Shown here piece after piece: positions 8,264 to 15,177 of a stretch of DNA of 64,000 nt (position 1 is the stretch's first letter; each line of letters begins with the position of its first letter). Location: the NCBI RefSeq assembly GCF_001679725.1, contig NZ_CP016283.1, positions 53,793 through 117,792 on the forward strand. The letters run 5' to 3'. The translations under genes were made by a program, and so were the position numbers. The DNA comes from Cryobacterium arcticum (GTDB taxonomy: Bacteria; Actinomycetota; Actinomycetes; Actinomycetales; Microbacteriaceae). The notes beneath the pieces were generated by a model. The model saw only the letters and a list, made by a program, of their open reading frames with translations, searched no databases and had not been told where the DNA came from.

Positions 8264-8587
8264 TTATTTTGTTTGGTACTTCTCGCGTATGGCGGCCTCG
8301 ACCACACTACGAATCGTTGCCCCATCCTCCGCGGCCGAAGCCGCGTCGATGAGTTCGAGAACATCTGGTGCCAGCCGGGTACTGAACGGCACCGTGGCCT
8401 CGCGGCGCGGCCGGCCGCGCCGCGGTGCGGCGCTAGCCGTGGCTGCGGGGGGCTGTGCGGCCACAGAGGCAGCCTGCGGGGCTGGCTCACTCTGGCGGTA
8501 GTCCACTGGGTCTACGCGCTCGTCGGGTGCCGCCTGCGGCTTGCGGCGGCGGCTGAGGTCTGGGCGGTCTTGCTGCTGCTCGCTCAT
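8264..8587 (-). CDS. RHH protein, probable ParB-like partition partner
   Basis: A 107-residue protein from ATG 8587. The Pro/Ala/Arg-rich first 60 residues are disordered. They are followed by TVPFSTRLAPDVLELIDAASAAEDGATIRSVVEAAIREKYQ, a ribbon-helix-helix DNA-binding fold. Its start overlaps the ParA stop by 4 bp (ATGA). That coupling is typical of plasmid ParA-CopG type partition pairs, where the RHH protein binds the centromere and represses the operon. The frame extends further upstream, but the extension lies inside the ParA gene. Confidence 0.75.
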   Translation of the reverse strand: MSEQQQDRPDLSRRRKPQAAPDERVDPVDYRQSEPAPQAASVAAQPPAATASAAPRRGRPRREATVPFSTRLAPDVLELIDAASAAEDGATIRSVVEAAIREKYQTK

Positions 8588-9354
8588 CGAATCACCTGGT
8601 TCACGATCTTGGCGTAGGCGGCCACGACGGGTGCGCCCTTTCTGTAGTTGCCGTACCACTCCCCCGTGAGGCGGACTTCTTGAATGATGGCCCTTTCGGG
8701 CACTAGGGGCATGAGAAGCATTCCGGTAGCGCGCAGCTCGTCCGTGCTGGCTACGGCTGGGCGGGAGGGGATTGTTTCTTGGACCCTGCCGAGGACGATC
8801 CCGGCCTCTGAGAGCGTGATGGGTGCGGCGATGCGCGTTCTGCTGAGGCGGAACTGTTCGACAGTGCGCCGTGCGCCTGCAACACCATCCACGCCGTCAC
8901 TGGAGGCCGTGGCGGCATAGACAATCGAGTCGGCAGCATTCAAGGCCGACAGGATGAGCGGCCCGCCCTGCCTGTTGGGGCAGTCGATAACCACCAGGTC
9001 GGCAGAGATGCCGACAAGTGCCGTTCGTAGTCTCAATTCGGCGTGGTCTGCTCGATCAGCCTCACGGTTGGAGACGTTGCGAGCGGAAGGAATCACGCGG
9101 AGATTCTTTGACCAGGTGGACTGCACGGCCAGATCCTCGCCCCATCCTTGCGGGTCTTCGTCTCCGAGAATCGCGCCGACGTGGAGGCCTTCACCGGAGG
9201 GTTCGACGTCGAGCCATTTGGTCGCTGCTGCACGGGGGTCAAGATCAACTAGGACCGTCCGCCGGCCTTGCTCGGCGGCCGTCATTGCGATCGATACGGC
9301 GGTAGTCGTTTTCGAGACGCCGCCCGATTCGCTGTAGACCATTAATGTTTGCAT
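8584..9354 (-). CDS. parA: ParA-family partition ATPase
   Basis: ATPase that uses nucleoid binding to position plasmid copies before division. The deviant Walker A motif reads SGGVSKTT near the N-terminus; the usual form is KGGxGKTT, so the signature Lys is replaced by Ser and the second Gly by Ser. Walker A' VLVDLDPRAAATKW and Walker B LVVIDCPN are clear. I place the start at Met 9354 (MQTLMVYSES), because upstream in-frame Mets at 9366, 9378 and 9390 fall in a tandem repeat that is more likely the operator or centromere. It overlaps the RHH partner downstream. Confidence 0.82.
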   Translation of the reverse strand: MQTLMVYSESGGVSKTTTAVSIAMTAAEQGRRTVLVDLDPRAAATKWLDVEPSGEGLHVGAILGDEDPQGWGEDLAVQSTWSKNLRVIPSARNVSNREADRADHAELRLRTALVGISADLVVIDCPNRQGGPLILSALNAADSIVYAATASSDGVDGVAGARRTVEQFRLSRTRIAAPITLSEAGIVLGRVQETIPSRPAVASTDELRATGMLLMPLVPERAIIQEVRLTGEWYGNYRKGAPVVAAYAKIVNQVIR

Positions 9355-9360
9355 GCTTTC

Positions 9361-9420
9361 AATCATTCCTGCTTGCATTCCTTCTGTCAATCATTCCTGC
9401 ATTCTTTCTGTCTTTCTGTC
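9361..9420. repeat. Tandem direct repeats upstream of parA
   Basis: AATCATTCCTGC occurs at 9361-9372 and 9389-9400. Each copy is followed by GCATTC(C/T)TTCTGTC (9375-9388, 9399-9412), and a further TTTCTGTC copy follows. This makes about two and a half units of 24-28 bp immediately before the ParA start. The position fits a partition centromere or the operator bound by the RHH partner. Confidence 0.6.
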
Positions 9421-9477
9421 TTTCATGCATTAATTAATCGACTTGAAGAACGGGCAACACTTCGTTATCGCGCTTAC

Positions 9478-9530
9478 GGGGGAGCGTGAGGGGGCCGCCC
9501 CTCACCGGCTGGCCCGCGAGGGCCAGCCGG
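9478..9530 (-). terminator. Repeated terminator module, copy 1
   Basis: Perfect 11-bp hairpin CCGGCTGGCCC/GGGCCAGCCGG (9505-9515 with 9520-9530, loop GCGA). On the far side it is flanked by a G-rich GGGGGAGCGTGAGGGGG block. It lies just beyond the stop of the leftward 38-aa gene, ending the unit begun by leader B. The same G-rich block recurs beside three other hairpins. Confidence 0.7.
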
Positions 9531-9543
9531 GAGTTGGCCCTGG

Positions 9544-9660
9544 CTAGTTCGCCTCGACCAGGCACTGGGGGCAGCCCTTGGCGATTGACAGCGCTCGCGC
9601 AAAGTCGTCCATGCGGTGCAAGCTCTGGTGGTCGGAGCAGGGGGAGAAGCGTTCGGTCAT
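9544..9660 (-). CDS. Small hypothetical protein (38 aa)
   Basis: Short leftward gene starting MTERFSPCSDHQSLHRMDD and ending AKGCPQCLVEAN. A GGAAGG ribosome site lies about 7 bases before the ATG. A Cys near the N-terminus plus His residues and a C-terminal CPQC could bind a metal. It is third in the unit after DUF3846 and the 67-aa gene and just before a terminator. Function unknown. Confidence 0.5.
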   Translation of the reverse strand: MTERFSPCSDHQSLHRMDDFARALSIAKGCPQCLVEAN

Positions 9661-9712
9661 GATGCTGCCTTCCGGCTGGGGGAGGGGCGGCCGTGGCCGC
9701 CCCTCCGGATGG

Positions 9713-9916
9713 TTAGTCGTTGACGCGGGTGAGAGTGTCGACGAAGGTCACGTATTCAGCACCGTCGATTGTCGCGGTGTGGCTGAGTACGTATCTGACG
9801 TGTGCGTGGCTGCTCAGGTTCTCGCTGCGGTTGGCGAGCTGACGACTGCGGGCCTGGCCTTCGTTGTCGACCTTGGTGACGCGCGTCTCGATTGTCTGGA
9901 TGCTCATGGTGGCCAT
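9713..9916 (-). CDS. Hypothetical protein (67 aa)
   Basis: Small soluble protein starting MATMSIQTIETRVTKVD. It is preceded by a GGAGGAAG ribosome site well spaced from ATG 9916. The content is mostly beta-like with alternating charge (VRYVLSHTATIDGAEYVTFVDTL). No family is recognised. It lies 18 bp after the DUF3846 gene and is probably co-expressed from leader B. Confidence 0.6.
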   Translation of the reverse strand: MATMSIQTIETRVTKVDNEGQARSRQLANRSENLSSHAHVRYVLSHTATIDGAEYVTFVDTLTRVND

Positions 9917-9934
9917 TTCTCTTCCTCCCGTTCG

Positions 9935-10357
9935 CTAGATGTTGCGGAGCATGCTGACGATGGTGGGGAACGGCGACAGGCTCTCAATGAGCGTGTCGAC
10001 AGTTCCCGGGTCGGGCTTCTGGGCGAAAGCCTTCTGGACCCGCGCGAACTGGCTATCGCTGAGCCCGACGGTTTGGCCCTCATGGTTGGTGCCGACTGCG
10101 ATAGCGGTTCCAAAGATCACGGTCGGGTTGCCGAGCAGGTGGGCCAGCACGGTTGCGGGCAGGTTCAGGGTCGACCCGTTGATGAGTCCCTCATCGTCCA
10201 CGAAAAGGTCGATGCTGTCGGCCAGGTCGACGACGGCGAACATACGGCAGTCGATGGCGGCCGCTATGTCGTTGCCACCTTTCGCGCTGTCCAGGTCGAG
10301 CGTGGTGATGGTTTCGGTCGGGTTGATCTTGACGCTGCGGATGGTGGTGTTGGTCAT
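9935..10357 (-). CDS. DUF3846 domain protein
   Basis: A 140-residue protein from ATG 10357. The segment IDLFVDDEGLINGSTLNLPATVLAHLLGNPTVIFGTAIAVG follows the DUF3846 pattern (acidic/Asn-Gly turn, N-x-x-A-T, then a small hydrophobic strand), a family common on actinobacterial phages and plasmids with no known activity. The frame stays open upstream, but that part is leader copy B. It is the first gene of unit B. Confidence 0.75.
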   Translation of the reverse strand: MTNTTIRSVKINPTETITTLDLDSAKGGNDIAAAIDCRMFAVVDLADSIDLFVDDEGLINGSTLNLPATVLAHLLGNPTVIFGTAIAVGTNHEGQTVGLSDSQFARVQKAFAQKPDPGTVDTLIESLSPFPTIVSMLRNI

Positions 10358-10442
10358 GGTGTTCCCTCTCCAAGGATGGTGAGATACGCGGGATCCCGGG
10401 CTCTCGTGGGCAGTGGTTGTGTAGTCGTCCACCGTTTTTCTG

Positions 10443-10584
10443 CCCTTGGTGGCAAGAGAAATCGATTGAGAGCGGGAGTGCCGTAGTGCACGCAATCTGG
10501 TGCGAAATAAGGGAGCTTGCGACCGCGTGCCAGATTGTGGGTGACGAAGGCACGGAGCGAACTACGATGACCGGCCACCAAGGG
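10443..10584 (-). repeat. Structured leader repeat, copy B
   Basis: The outer stem is a perfect 10-bp pair, CCCTTGGTGG (10443-10452) with CCACCAAGGG (10575-10584), extended by a TTTTCT/AGAAAA flank across one mismatch. The arm sequence differs from copy A yet still pairs. An inner 8-bp stem is CAATCTGG (10493-10500) with CCAGATTG (10530-10537). GTGCC (10478-10482) can pair with GGCAC (10549-10553), and CGTAGT (10482-10487) with ACTACG (10561-10566). These two pairings cross, so they suggest a pseudoknot or alternative states. It lies upstream of the DUF3846 gene. Confidence 0.85.
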
Positions 10585-10654
10585 AAGAAAAGTTCTGTCA
10601 GGTCAGCCGGCGCAGCCGGTCCGCGTGGATCCGGCCTCCGTGCCGGCTCCACCT

Positions 10655-10707
10655 GGGGGAGTGTGAGGGGGGTAGCCCCTTCACGGCCGGCCCGGGGTGG
10701 GCCGGCC
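10655..10707 (-). terminator. Repeated terminator module, copy 2
   Basis: Hairpin GGCCGGCCC/GGGCCGGCC (10685-10693 with 10699-10707) plus the G-rich block GGGGGAGTGTGAGGGG and a second small AGGGGC/GCCCCT hairpin. It is nearly identical to copy 3 at 11225-11276. It ends the 145-aa gene. Confidence 0.75.
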
Positions 10708-10714
10708 GCTGCGG

Positions 10715-11152
10715 TTAGGCGGTCGTGGTGGAGCTGGTGAGCACGTCGTCCTGGTCGCCTTCCCAGAAGTGGCCTAGTCCGGCGTCGATCATGCTTTGGA
10801 TCAGTGCGGCCGCGTTTATACCGCGTGCAGCTCGGTCGGGAAACGACAGGGTGATGGTGATGCTCTGGGCGGGTACAGCGTGGTCGACGTCGCCGTGCTG
10901 CTCGTCGGTGGCGTATTGGTACGTCCACGCGATGGCCACGGCGCCGGTCGGGCCGTCACCGGCGGCGGTGACCGTAGCGCGGTGTTCGTCCTGGCCGGGG
11001 TGGGGTGCTCTGCTGCAGCTCCACGGGACCCCGAGCACGTCGACGGTCGACGTGCCGCACGTCGCCCCGGTGGGGCTGAGGTCTGCGTCGGGGGCGTCCT
11101 GGTCGAGCTGGTCTGCGTCGAGGGTGTCAGGGCGCTGGTAGGTGATGATCAT
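10715..11152 (-). CDS. Hypothetical protein (145 aa)
   Basis: An acidic soluble protein. The N-terminal half is Asp/Pro-rich (LDADQLDQDAPDADLSPTG). The middle has AVAIAWTYQYATDEQ and SITITLSFPDRAARGINAAALIQSMIDAGLGHFWEGD. I recognise no family. It is flanked on both sides by copies of the terminator module, so it may have its own promoter or depend on read-through from the DUF3560 gene. Confidence 0.7.
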   Translation of the reverse strand: MIITYQRPDTLDADQLDQDAPDADLSPTGATCGTSTVDVLGVPWSCSRAPHPGQDEHRATVTAAGDGPTGAVAIAWTYQYATDEQHGDVDHAVPAQSITITLSFPDRAARGINAAALIQSMIDAGLGHFWEGDQDDVLTSSTTTA

Positions 11153-11224
11153 GGCCGGTTCTCCTTGGTCCTGCTGCGGTGCCTTGCTCGAGGTGGGGTG
11201 CCGGGTGGGCCGGCGTGACCTGGT

Positions 11225-11276
11225 GGGGGAGTGTGAGGGGGTAGCCCCTTCACGGCCGGCCCGGGGTGGGCCGGCC
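11225..11276 (-). terminator. Repeated terminator module, copy 3
   Basis: Hairpin GGCCGGCCC/GGGCCGGCC (11254-11262 with 11268-11276) and the same G-rich flank as copy 2, almost base for base. It lies 12 bp after the DUF3560 stop. Confidence 0.75.
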
Positions 11277-11288
11277 GCTGGGGCGGGA

Positions 11289-12224
11289 TTACTCGGGCCG
11301 CACGAGCTGCTGAATCTCGGCGTACGGGGCGGTGTCGGTCCAGGTGTAGCCGGTGGTGACGCTGACTGTTTTGAGGTTGGCGCGCACGACTTCGCGCCAC
11401 TGGCCGCGGATCTTCACCCGGTCGCCCTTCTTGACGGTGGAGCGGTCGTAGCCGGTGGCCGTGCCGCTTTCGACCTGGGCCGCGCGTACGGCTTCCCAAT
11501 AGGCGATCTGGTCGCGCTTCTCGTCGATGTGCGGGGCGAGGCGGGTCGTGAGGGCCTGGATCTGCTCGGCGGTGGCGTCGATATAGCCGCGTGTGTCGTC
11601 GTAGCACTGCGCGGTTATGCGGCGTTCGAGCTTGCGGAGCTCAGCGCCCAACGTTTCGATGCGGTTGGCCACGGTGACCGGGTTGTAACGGGCGTCTGTG
11701 GTGTGCGTGGCCGCGTCGGCGCGGGCCTGGGCAACGGTGGCCTCTGCGCTGGCTTCGACTGATTTACGCATGGCAATATCTGCTTTGGCGATCGCGTTGC
11801 GGTGGCGGCCTTCGGAGTGGTGGCCAACCTTGATCGGCTCGCCTCCCTCGGGCAGCCGGTCCAGCGCTGCGCGGGCCTTGTCGTAGGCAGCATCTTCCGC
11901 GCTGGTCTTGCGCTCTGCTTTCGCGGACAGGGCGGCGACCCGGTCGGCCTGGCGCTCGATCTTTCCGGCCTCGACGTCTGCGGTAGCACGGTGGCTGTTG
12001 TCGATTTCGGTTGTGACCTCGAACCCGGCGGCTTCAAGTGCCGTCTTGGTGCGGGTGATGGTGTGCAGCTTGGGCAGGCGGTCGCGGGACTGGGGGACGA
12101 ACCAGGCGCTGATGCTGCGGCCCCAGCGCCATCCGGTGGACTTGAGGACTTCGGCGGTTCCGTCGCCGCGGCTGGTGCCGTCGATCATGGTTCCGGCTTC
12201 GTGTGTGTGGGTGATGGTGAGCAT
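11289..12224 (-). CDS. DUF3560 domain protein
   Basis: A 311-residue protein. The N-terminal 60 residues (THTHEAGTMIDGTSRGDGTAEVLKSTGWRWGRSISAWFVPQSRDR) are the DUF3560 signature, found almost only on actinobacterial plasmids and conjugative elements. Residues ~75-230 form a long, highly charged helical region, probably coiled coil (SAKAERKTSAEDAAYDKARAALDR, RIETLGAELRKLERR). A small C-terminal beta domain (KKGDRVKIRGQWREVVRANLKTVSV) follows. Activity is unknown. A structural or DNA-associated plasmid role is inference. It is second in the unit begun by leader C. Confidence 0.85.
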   Translation of the reverse strand: MLTITHTHEAGTMIDGTSRGDGTAEVLKSTGWRWGRSISAWFVPQSRDRLPKLHTITRTKTALEAAGFEVTTEIDNSHRATADVEAGKIERQADRVAALSAKAERKTSAEDAAYDKARAALDRLPEGGEPIKVGHHSEGRHRNAIAKADIAMRKSVEASAEATVAQARADAATHTTDARYNPVTVANRIETLGAELRKLERRITAQCYDDTRGYIDATAEQIQALTTRLAPHIDEKRDQIAYWEAVRAAQVESGTATGYDRSTVKKGDRVKIRGQWREVVRANLKTVSVTTGYTWTDTAPYAEIQQLVRPE

Positions 12225-12242
12225 GAGTCTTTTTCCCTTGAT

Positions 12243-12395
12243 CTAGGCGAAGCTGTCTGCGTAACGTGTGGCGGTGCAGGTTTCGCCCGGCGCAGTGTCT
12301 GCGGCACCTTCGGACCGGCAACCACTGCAGGCGCACCCGGAGGCGTAGCGCTCCCGGGGGTAGGTGTTCTCGTACTCGATATCTGACTCAGCCAT
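12243..12395 (-). CDS. Small Cys-rich protein (50 aa)
   Basis: Starts MAESDIEYENTYPRERYASG and continues CACSGCRSEG, with another Cys further on. An AAGGGAG ribosome site precedes the ATG. The CxCxxC cluster suggests metal binding. It is the first gene after leader C and lies 18 bp upstream of the DUF3560 gene, so the two are almost certainly co-transcribed. Confidence 0.6.
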   Translation of the reverse strand: MAESDIEYENTYPRERYASGCACSGCRSEGAADTAPGETCTATRYADSFA

Positions 12396-12421
12396 AGGTT
12401 TCTCCCTTGTGAACAACTGTT

Positions 12422-12573
12422 TTTTTGCCCTATCTGGCAAGAGAAATCGATAGCGACCGGGAGTGCCGAAGTGCACAAAATCTCGGGCGAAATAAGCCCG
12501 CAGGGCGCGTCCGAGAATTTGGGTGACGGAGGCACGGGAGGGAGCTACGGTGAAACGCCAGAAAGGACAAAAA
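12422..12573 (-). repeat. Structured leader repeat, copy C
   Basis: The outer arms TTTTTGCCCTATCTGGC (12422-12438) and GCCAGAAAGGACAAAAA (12557-12573) pair over 17 positions with two imperfections. One imperfection is C-A on this strand but a G-U wobble in leftward RNA. An inner stem TCTCGG (12481-12486) pairs with CCGAGA (12511-12516). The core is diverged (ATCGATAGCGACCGGGAG), but the GTGCC/GGCAC pair is kept. It lies 26 bp upstream of the 50-aa gene. Confidence 0.8.
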
Positions 12574-12988
12574 GGCCCATTGGACAGTGCCGCGCAGCGG
12601 CTCCAATTCACTTGTGACGGCATCGCCGTCCTGGCTTCAGAGTGATATCACTCTGATAACCCCCGGCCGCGCAGCGGCTCAAAATGGGGGACGAGTACAG
12701 CGGCCCAGCCGCGTTCCGTCACGGCCCGTCAGGGGCGTGTGGCTGGTCGTCGCAGGTTCCGGCCGTTCTTGGGTGCTGCACGCACTCGACCTAGCTGGGA
12801 TTGCGGCGAAATCACGTCGAAACGCTGTCGGTGTCGATGCTGGGGCCCGGCGCAACAGCGGGGGGACTGTGACGCCGGGTTGAATCAATATTACGCGCCC
12901 TGCTCCACTACCCAGCGGCCCGCAGACAGCGTGGCTACCGTTGCCCACCAACGACCACGGCAGACCCCTGCCGGGTTGTGGCCTGGGG
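12574..12988. other. Non-coding stretch
   Basis: About 415 bp between leader C and the 119-aa gene. No convincing gene. GCCGCGCAGCGGCTC occurs twice (about 12587 and 12667) and resembles a hairpin upstream of leader A (8207-8219). An 18-bp palindrome lies between them. Confidence 0.5.
12638..12655. promoter_or_regulatory. 18-bp perfect palindrome, operator candidate
   Basis: CAGAGTGATATCACTCTG is perfectly self-complementary and has the size of a dimeric-repressor site. No adjacent regulator. It lies upstream (in the leftward sense) of leader C and between two GCCGCGCAGCGGC hairpins. Confidence 0.5.
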
Positions 12989-13348
12989 TTAGAGCGGTGT
13001 CACTGCCGGGAATTCGGTGAGGAGCTGCTCAAGCTGGTCCTCCTGCGTGGCGCCGGCGCCGATGAGGGCGGGCATGAACCTGGCGATCGCGTCAAACCCC
13101 GCCGCCTGCGTGCCATACACACCCAGCGACACCAGGTGAGTGGTCCCGTTGGCCATGCTCAGCTCCACGCAGGGGTAGTGCTCTTCTGGGGTGATGCCCA
13201 TCCGGACGGCATCGGCGAAGGTGTTGCTATCCAGCTGCTCCTGAATGGAGACAACTTGGTCGAGGTTGATCCACACATCGTCGACGCCGACCACCGGGCG
13301 GGTCCGGTCGTGCTCGTAGGTGGTCACGGCAAGTTTGATGAAACGCAT
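12989..13348 (-). CDS. Hypothetical protein (119 aa)
   Basis: Begins MRFIKLAVTTYEHDRTRPV at ATG 13348, preceded by an AAGGA ribosome site. Segments VGVDDVWINLDQVVSIQEQ and HYPCVELSMANGTTHLVSLGVYG resemble a small beta-barrel like those of plasmid-encoded DUFs. No known family can be named with confidence. The upstream extension of the frame is low-complexity and crosses a terminator, so I exclude it. Confidence 0.65.
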   Translation of the reverse strand: MRFIKLAVTTYEHDRTRPVVGVDDVWINLDQVVSIQEQLDSNTFADAVRMGITPEEHYPCVELSMANGTTHLVSLGVYGTQAAGFDAIARFMPALIGAGATQEDQLEQLLTEFPAVTPL

Positions 13349-13444
13349 AAGGGCGTCCTTTCCAGTAGCGGGTCCTCGAACGCTAAGCCGGGCCGCCGCC
13401 CGGCCGCCGACGGATGTGGAGTCCTGTGGAGAACTTGCCGGGGT

Positions 13445-13508
13445 GGGGGAGTGTGAGGGGGCGGGTCGCCCCCTCACCCGCGGCCGCCCCGGTCACGGGG
13501 CGGCCGCG
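13445..13508 (-). terminator. Repeated terminator module, copy 4
   Basis: A 13-bp perfect stem CGCGGCCGCCCCG/CGGGGCGGCCGCG (13479-13491 with 13496-13508, loop GTCA) beside the shared GGGGGAGTGTGAGGGGG block. It lies 8 bp beyond the stop of the 217-aa gene. Confidence 0.75.
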
Positions 13509-13516
13509 GCCCGCAC

Positions 13517-14170
13517 TCATTTGACCGGCAGTGCCTGCAACGCGATCTCGAGGGCCCGGTCGTAGCTCATGCCACCGGGTCGGATGGTACCTTTCCGGAA
13601 CCGCAGCTCCTTGGGAGTGCGCGTGGTGCCCTGGTAGTTGTCCGGGGCGTCGTGCACGGGGCCGTAGCCCGGGTTCAGCAGGGCCCACCGGGTGAAGGGG
13701 TGGCCCGCGTGCAGAACCTTGGCGATGAACACCGGGGTCGGGTTCGCGCACAACGCCCAGAACCGGGCCGCCTCGCGCCGTCCGGTGAGGCGTTCCCCGA
13801 TCGGGCTTGCGGTCAGGCCGGGCGCGGGCATCCGCCGGATGGTCGTGTAGTGCACGTACGGGCGAAGCTTGGAGTCATCCCGAGCCGGAATCGCATCCAA
13901 CGCCTCCGCCGCAGCCCGAGCCGCTTTGGCTGCGACCCGGGTGGCGGCGAGATCGTGGCCATGCTCGAGCGACCAGGCTTTGGCCTCAATGGTGCAGCAA
14001 ATCAAGTTCCAGTCGTGGCTGTAAAACTCCACCAACCGGTCCAGATCCCGAGCCTTTTTCCACCCCGGGGTGGCGTATCGGGCGAAGAACGCGTTCGCGG
14101 CTTTCCGGTCGGCCGCAACGTCATCACTGCTACGTACAGGCCCGGTGACAACGACGTGGGACAAATACAT
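13517..14170 (-). CDS. Hypothetical protein (217 aa)
   Basis: Soluble protein with a mixed helical N-terminal half (RKAANAFFARYATPGWKKARDLDRLVEFYSHDWNLICCTIEAKAWSLEHG) and a C-terminal half rich in aromatic residues and Pro (FWALCANPTPVFIAKVLHAGHPFTRWALLNPGYGP). No domain recognised. It is the only gene in the unit begun by leader D (21 bp away) and is closed by terminator copy 4. Confidence 0.75.
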   Translation of the reverse strand: MYLSHVVVTGPVRSSDDVAADRKAANAFFARYATPGWKKARDLDRLVEFYSHDWNLICCTIEAKAWSLEHGHDLAATRVAAKAARAAAEALDAIPARDDSKLRPYVHYTTIRRMPAPGLTASPIGERLTGRREAARFWALCANPTPVFIAKVLHAGHPFTRWALLNPGYGPVHDAPDNYQGTTRTPKELRFRKGTIRPGGMSYDRALEIALQALPVK

Positions 14171-14190
14171 GAGACTCTCCGCTCAACTGA

Positions 14191-14345
14191 TTTTTTTGCC
14201 TGTCTGGCAAGAGAATCGATTGAGAGCGGGAGCGCCGAAGTGCCCGCAGTCTCGGGCGAAATAAGGGAGCGTGCGACCGCGTCCGAGAGTGTGGGCGCGT
14301 AGGCGTGGGAGCGAACTACGATGACCGGGCAGACAGACGAAAAAA
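14191..14345 (-). repeat. Structured leader repeat, copy D
   Basis: Outer stem CTGTCTG (14200-14206) with CAGACAG (14330-14336), extended by T-rich and A-rich flanks (TTTTTTT at 14191 and AAAAAA near 14345). Inner stem TCTCGG (14250-14255) with CCGAGA (14283-14288). The core AATCGATTGAGAGCGGGAG is identical to copies A and B. GTGCC/GGCAC of the other copies is here GCGCC/GGCGT, still pairable. It lies 21 bp upstream of the 217-aa gene. Confidence 0.8.
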
Positions 14346-14617
14346 TGCGCCTGAATCAACAACCGGCGGCGCAGCGGCTCCGCCTACGGCCTTCACCTGT
14401 CCCGGCACCCCTGAACGGGGGAGCCGCCGGGGCGTCGGGTCTTGGTACGGTGAGGCTCTGATGCGGTATCAACGGACCCGATAGGGGTACCGGTTCCGCT
14501 GAGCGAGCCGCGTGATTGCGCCGGCCACCGCACCAGGTTCACGCTCGGGGGCACCACCATGAACCAGCACCGCCAGCCACACCAACTGACAACGACCCGC
14601 TCATCGCAACAGTGCGC

Positions 14618-14641
14618 CAGGCCCGGGCGAGCCCGGGCCTG
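14618..14641. repeat. Perfect 11-bp inverted repeat before DUF7882 gene
   Basis: CAGGCCCGGGC and GCCCGGGCCTG with a 2-base loop end 2 bp before ATG 14644. It could hide the translation start of that gene or act as a leftward terminator. The surrounding 300 bp (14346-14643) shows no gene. Confidence 0.6.
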
Positions 14642-14643
14642 AG

Positions 14644-15177
14644 ATGGGCCAGTTGATTTACAACTCACTGATCCACGTCACCATCCCCGACAGCGATTTA
14701 GCCAACCTGGAAGCTGTCGTGGGGAGCAAATTTGTGGCGCAGGAGCCGTTTTACTTCAGCTGGAACCGGCACGTCAATACCCATGAATCCCGCACCACCA
14801 TCTGGCTGCACCCCAGCATTTCCCTGCACTTTCGCTACCTCGCTATCCGCCGGCCAGCTTTGAACCGGATCCGGGTTGGCGAGATGCTCCTCCAAGCCAA
14901 CAGTGCCGGCGGGTTGACGATGATGCTCGATGACGTGCCGCCCAGCTCGAACCGGCCCCTCGCGGCCGAACCGCGCACCTACGCCGCGTCGCCCAGGTAC
15001 TGCCACCGGCTTTCCGGGTTGAGGTTGCCGGCCGCGACGAGCTCGAGCGCGCTTCGGTGGTCGGCCAGGTTGTTGCTGGCCCGCGGATACCGCGGCCACA
15101 CCCGCTCCCCAGCATTGCTCGCTTCAAACAACGGCCGACTCGACACATGCGGGCGCTTCGGCCGGTGCCGGGGGTGA
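14644..15177 (+). CDS. DUF7882-like protein with antisense-encoded tail
   Basis: Residues 1-100 (MGQLIYNSLIHVTIPDSDLANLEAVV..., then FYFSWNR, TTIWLHPSISLHFRY, LNRIRVGEMLLQANSAGGL) match a small protein family common in Microbacteriaceae, often mislabelled ATP-dependent DNA ligase. Function unknown. Normal members are about 100 residues. Here the frame runs on for about 77 more residues, antisense to the 3' end of the leftward replication gene (ends 14979). The tail looks random. The natural stop was probably lost at a junction around 14960-14980. Confidence 0.65.
   Translation: MGQLIYNSLIHVTIPDSDLANLEAVVGSKFVAQEPFYFSWNRHVNTHESRTTIWLHPSISLHFRYLAIRRPALNRIRVGEMLLQANSAGGLTMMLDDVPPSSNRPLAAEPRTYAASPRYCHRLSGLRLPAATSSSALRWSARLLLARGYRGHTRSPALLASNNGRLDTCGRFGRCRG

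Noticed and set aside
9578..10486. Rightward 302-aa open frame
   Set aside because: It lies antisense to DUF3846 and the small genes and enters leader B. Composition is typical of a GC-rich shadow frame.
10191..10928. Leftward 245-aa frame crossing leader B
   Set aside because: Arg/Pro/His-rich shadow of neighbouring genes. It spans the structured repeat and a terminator.
8039..14345. CRISPR array
   Set aside because: The repeats are ~145-155 bp, 2 kb apart and separated by genes, with no spacers and no cas genes.
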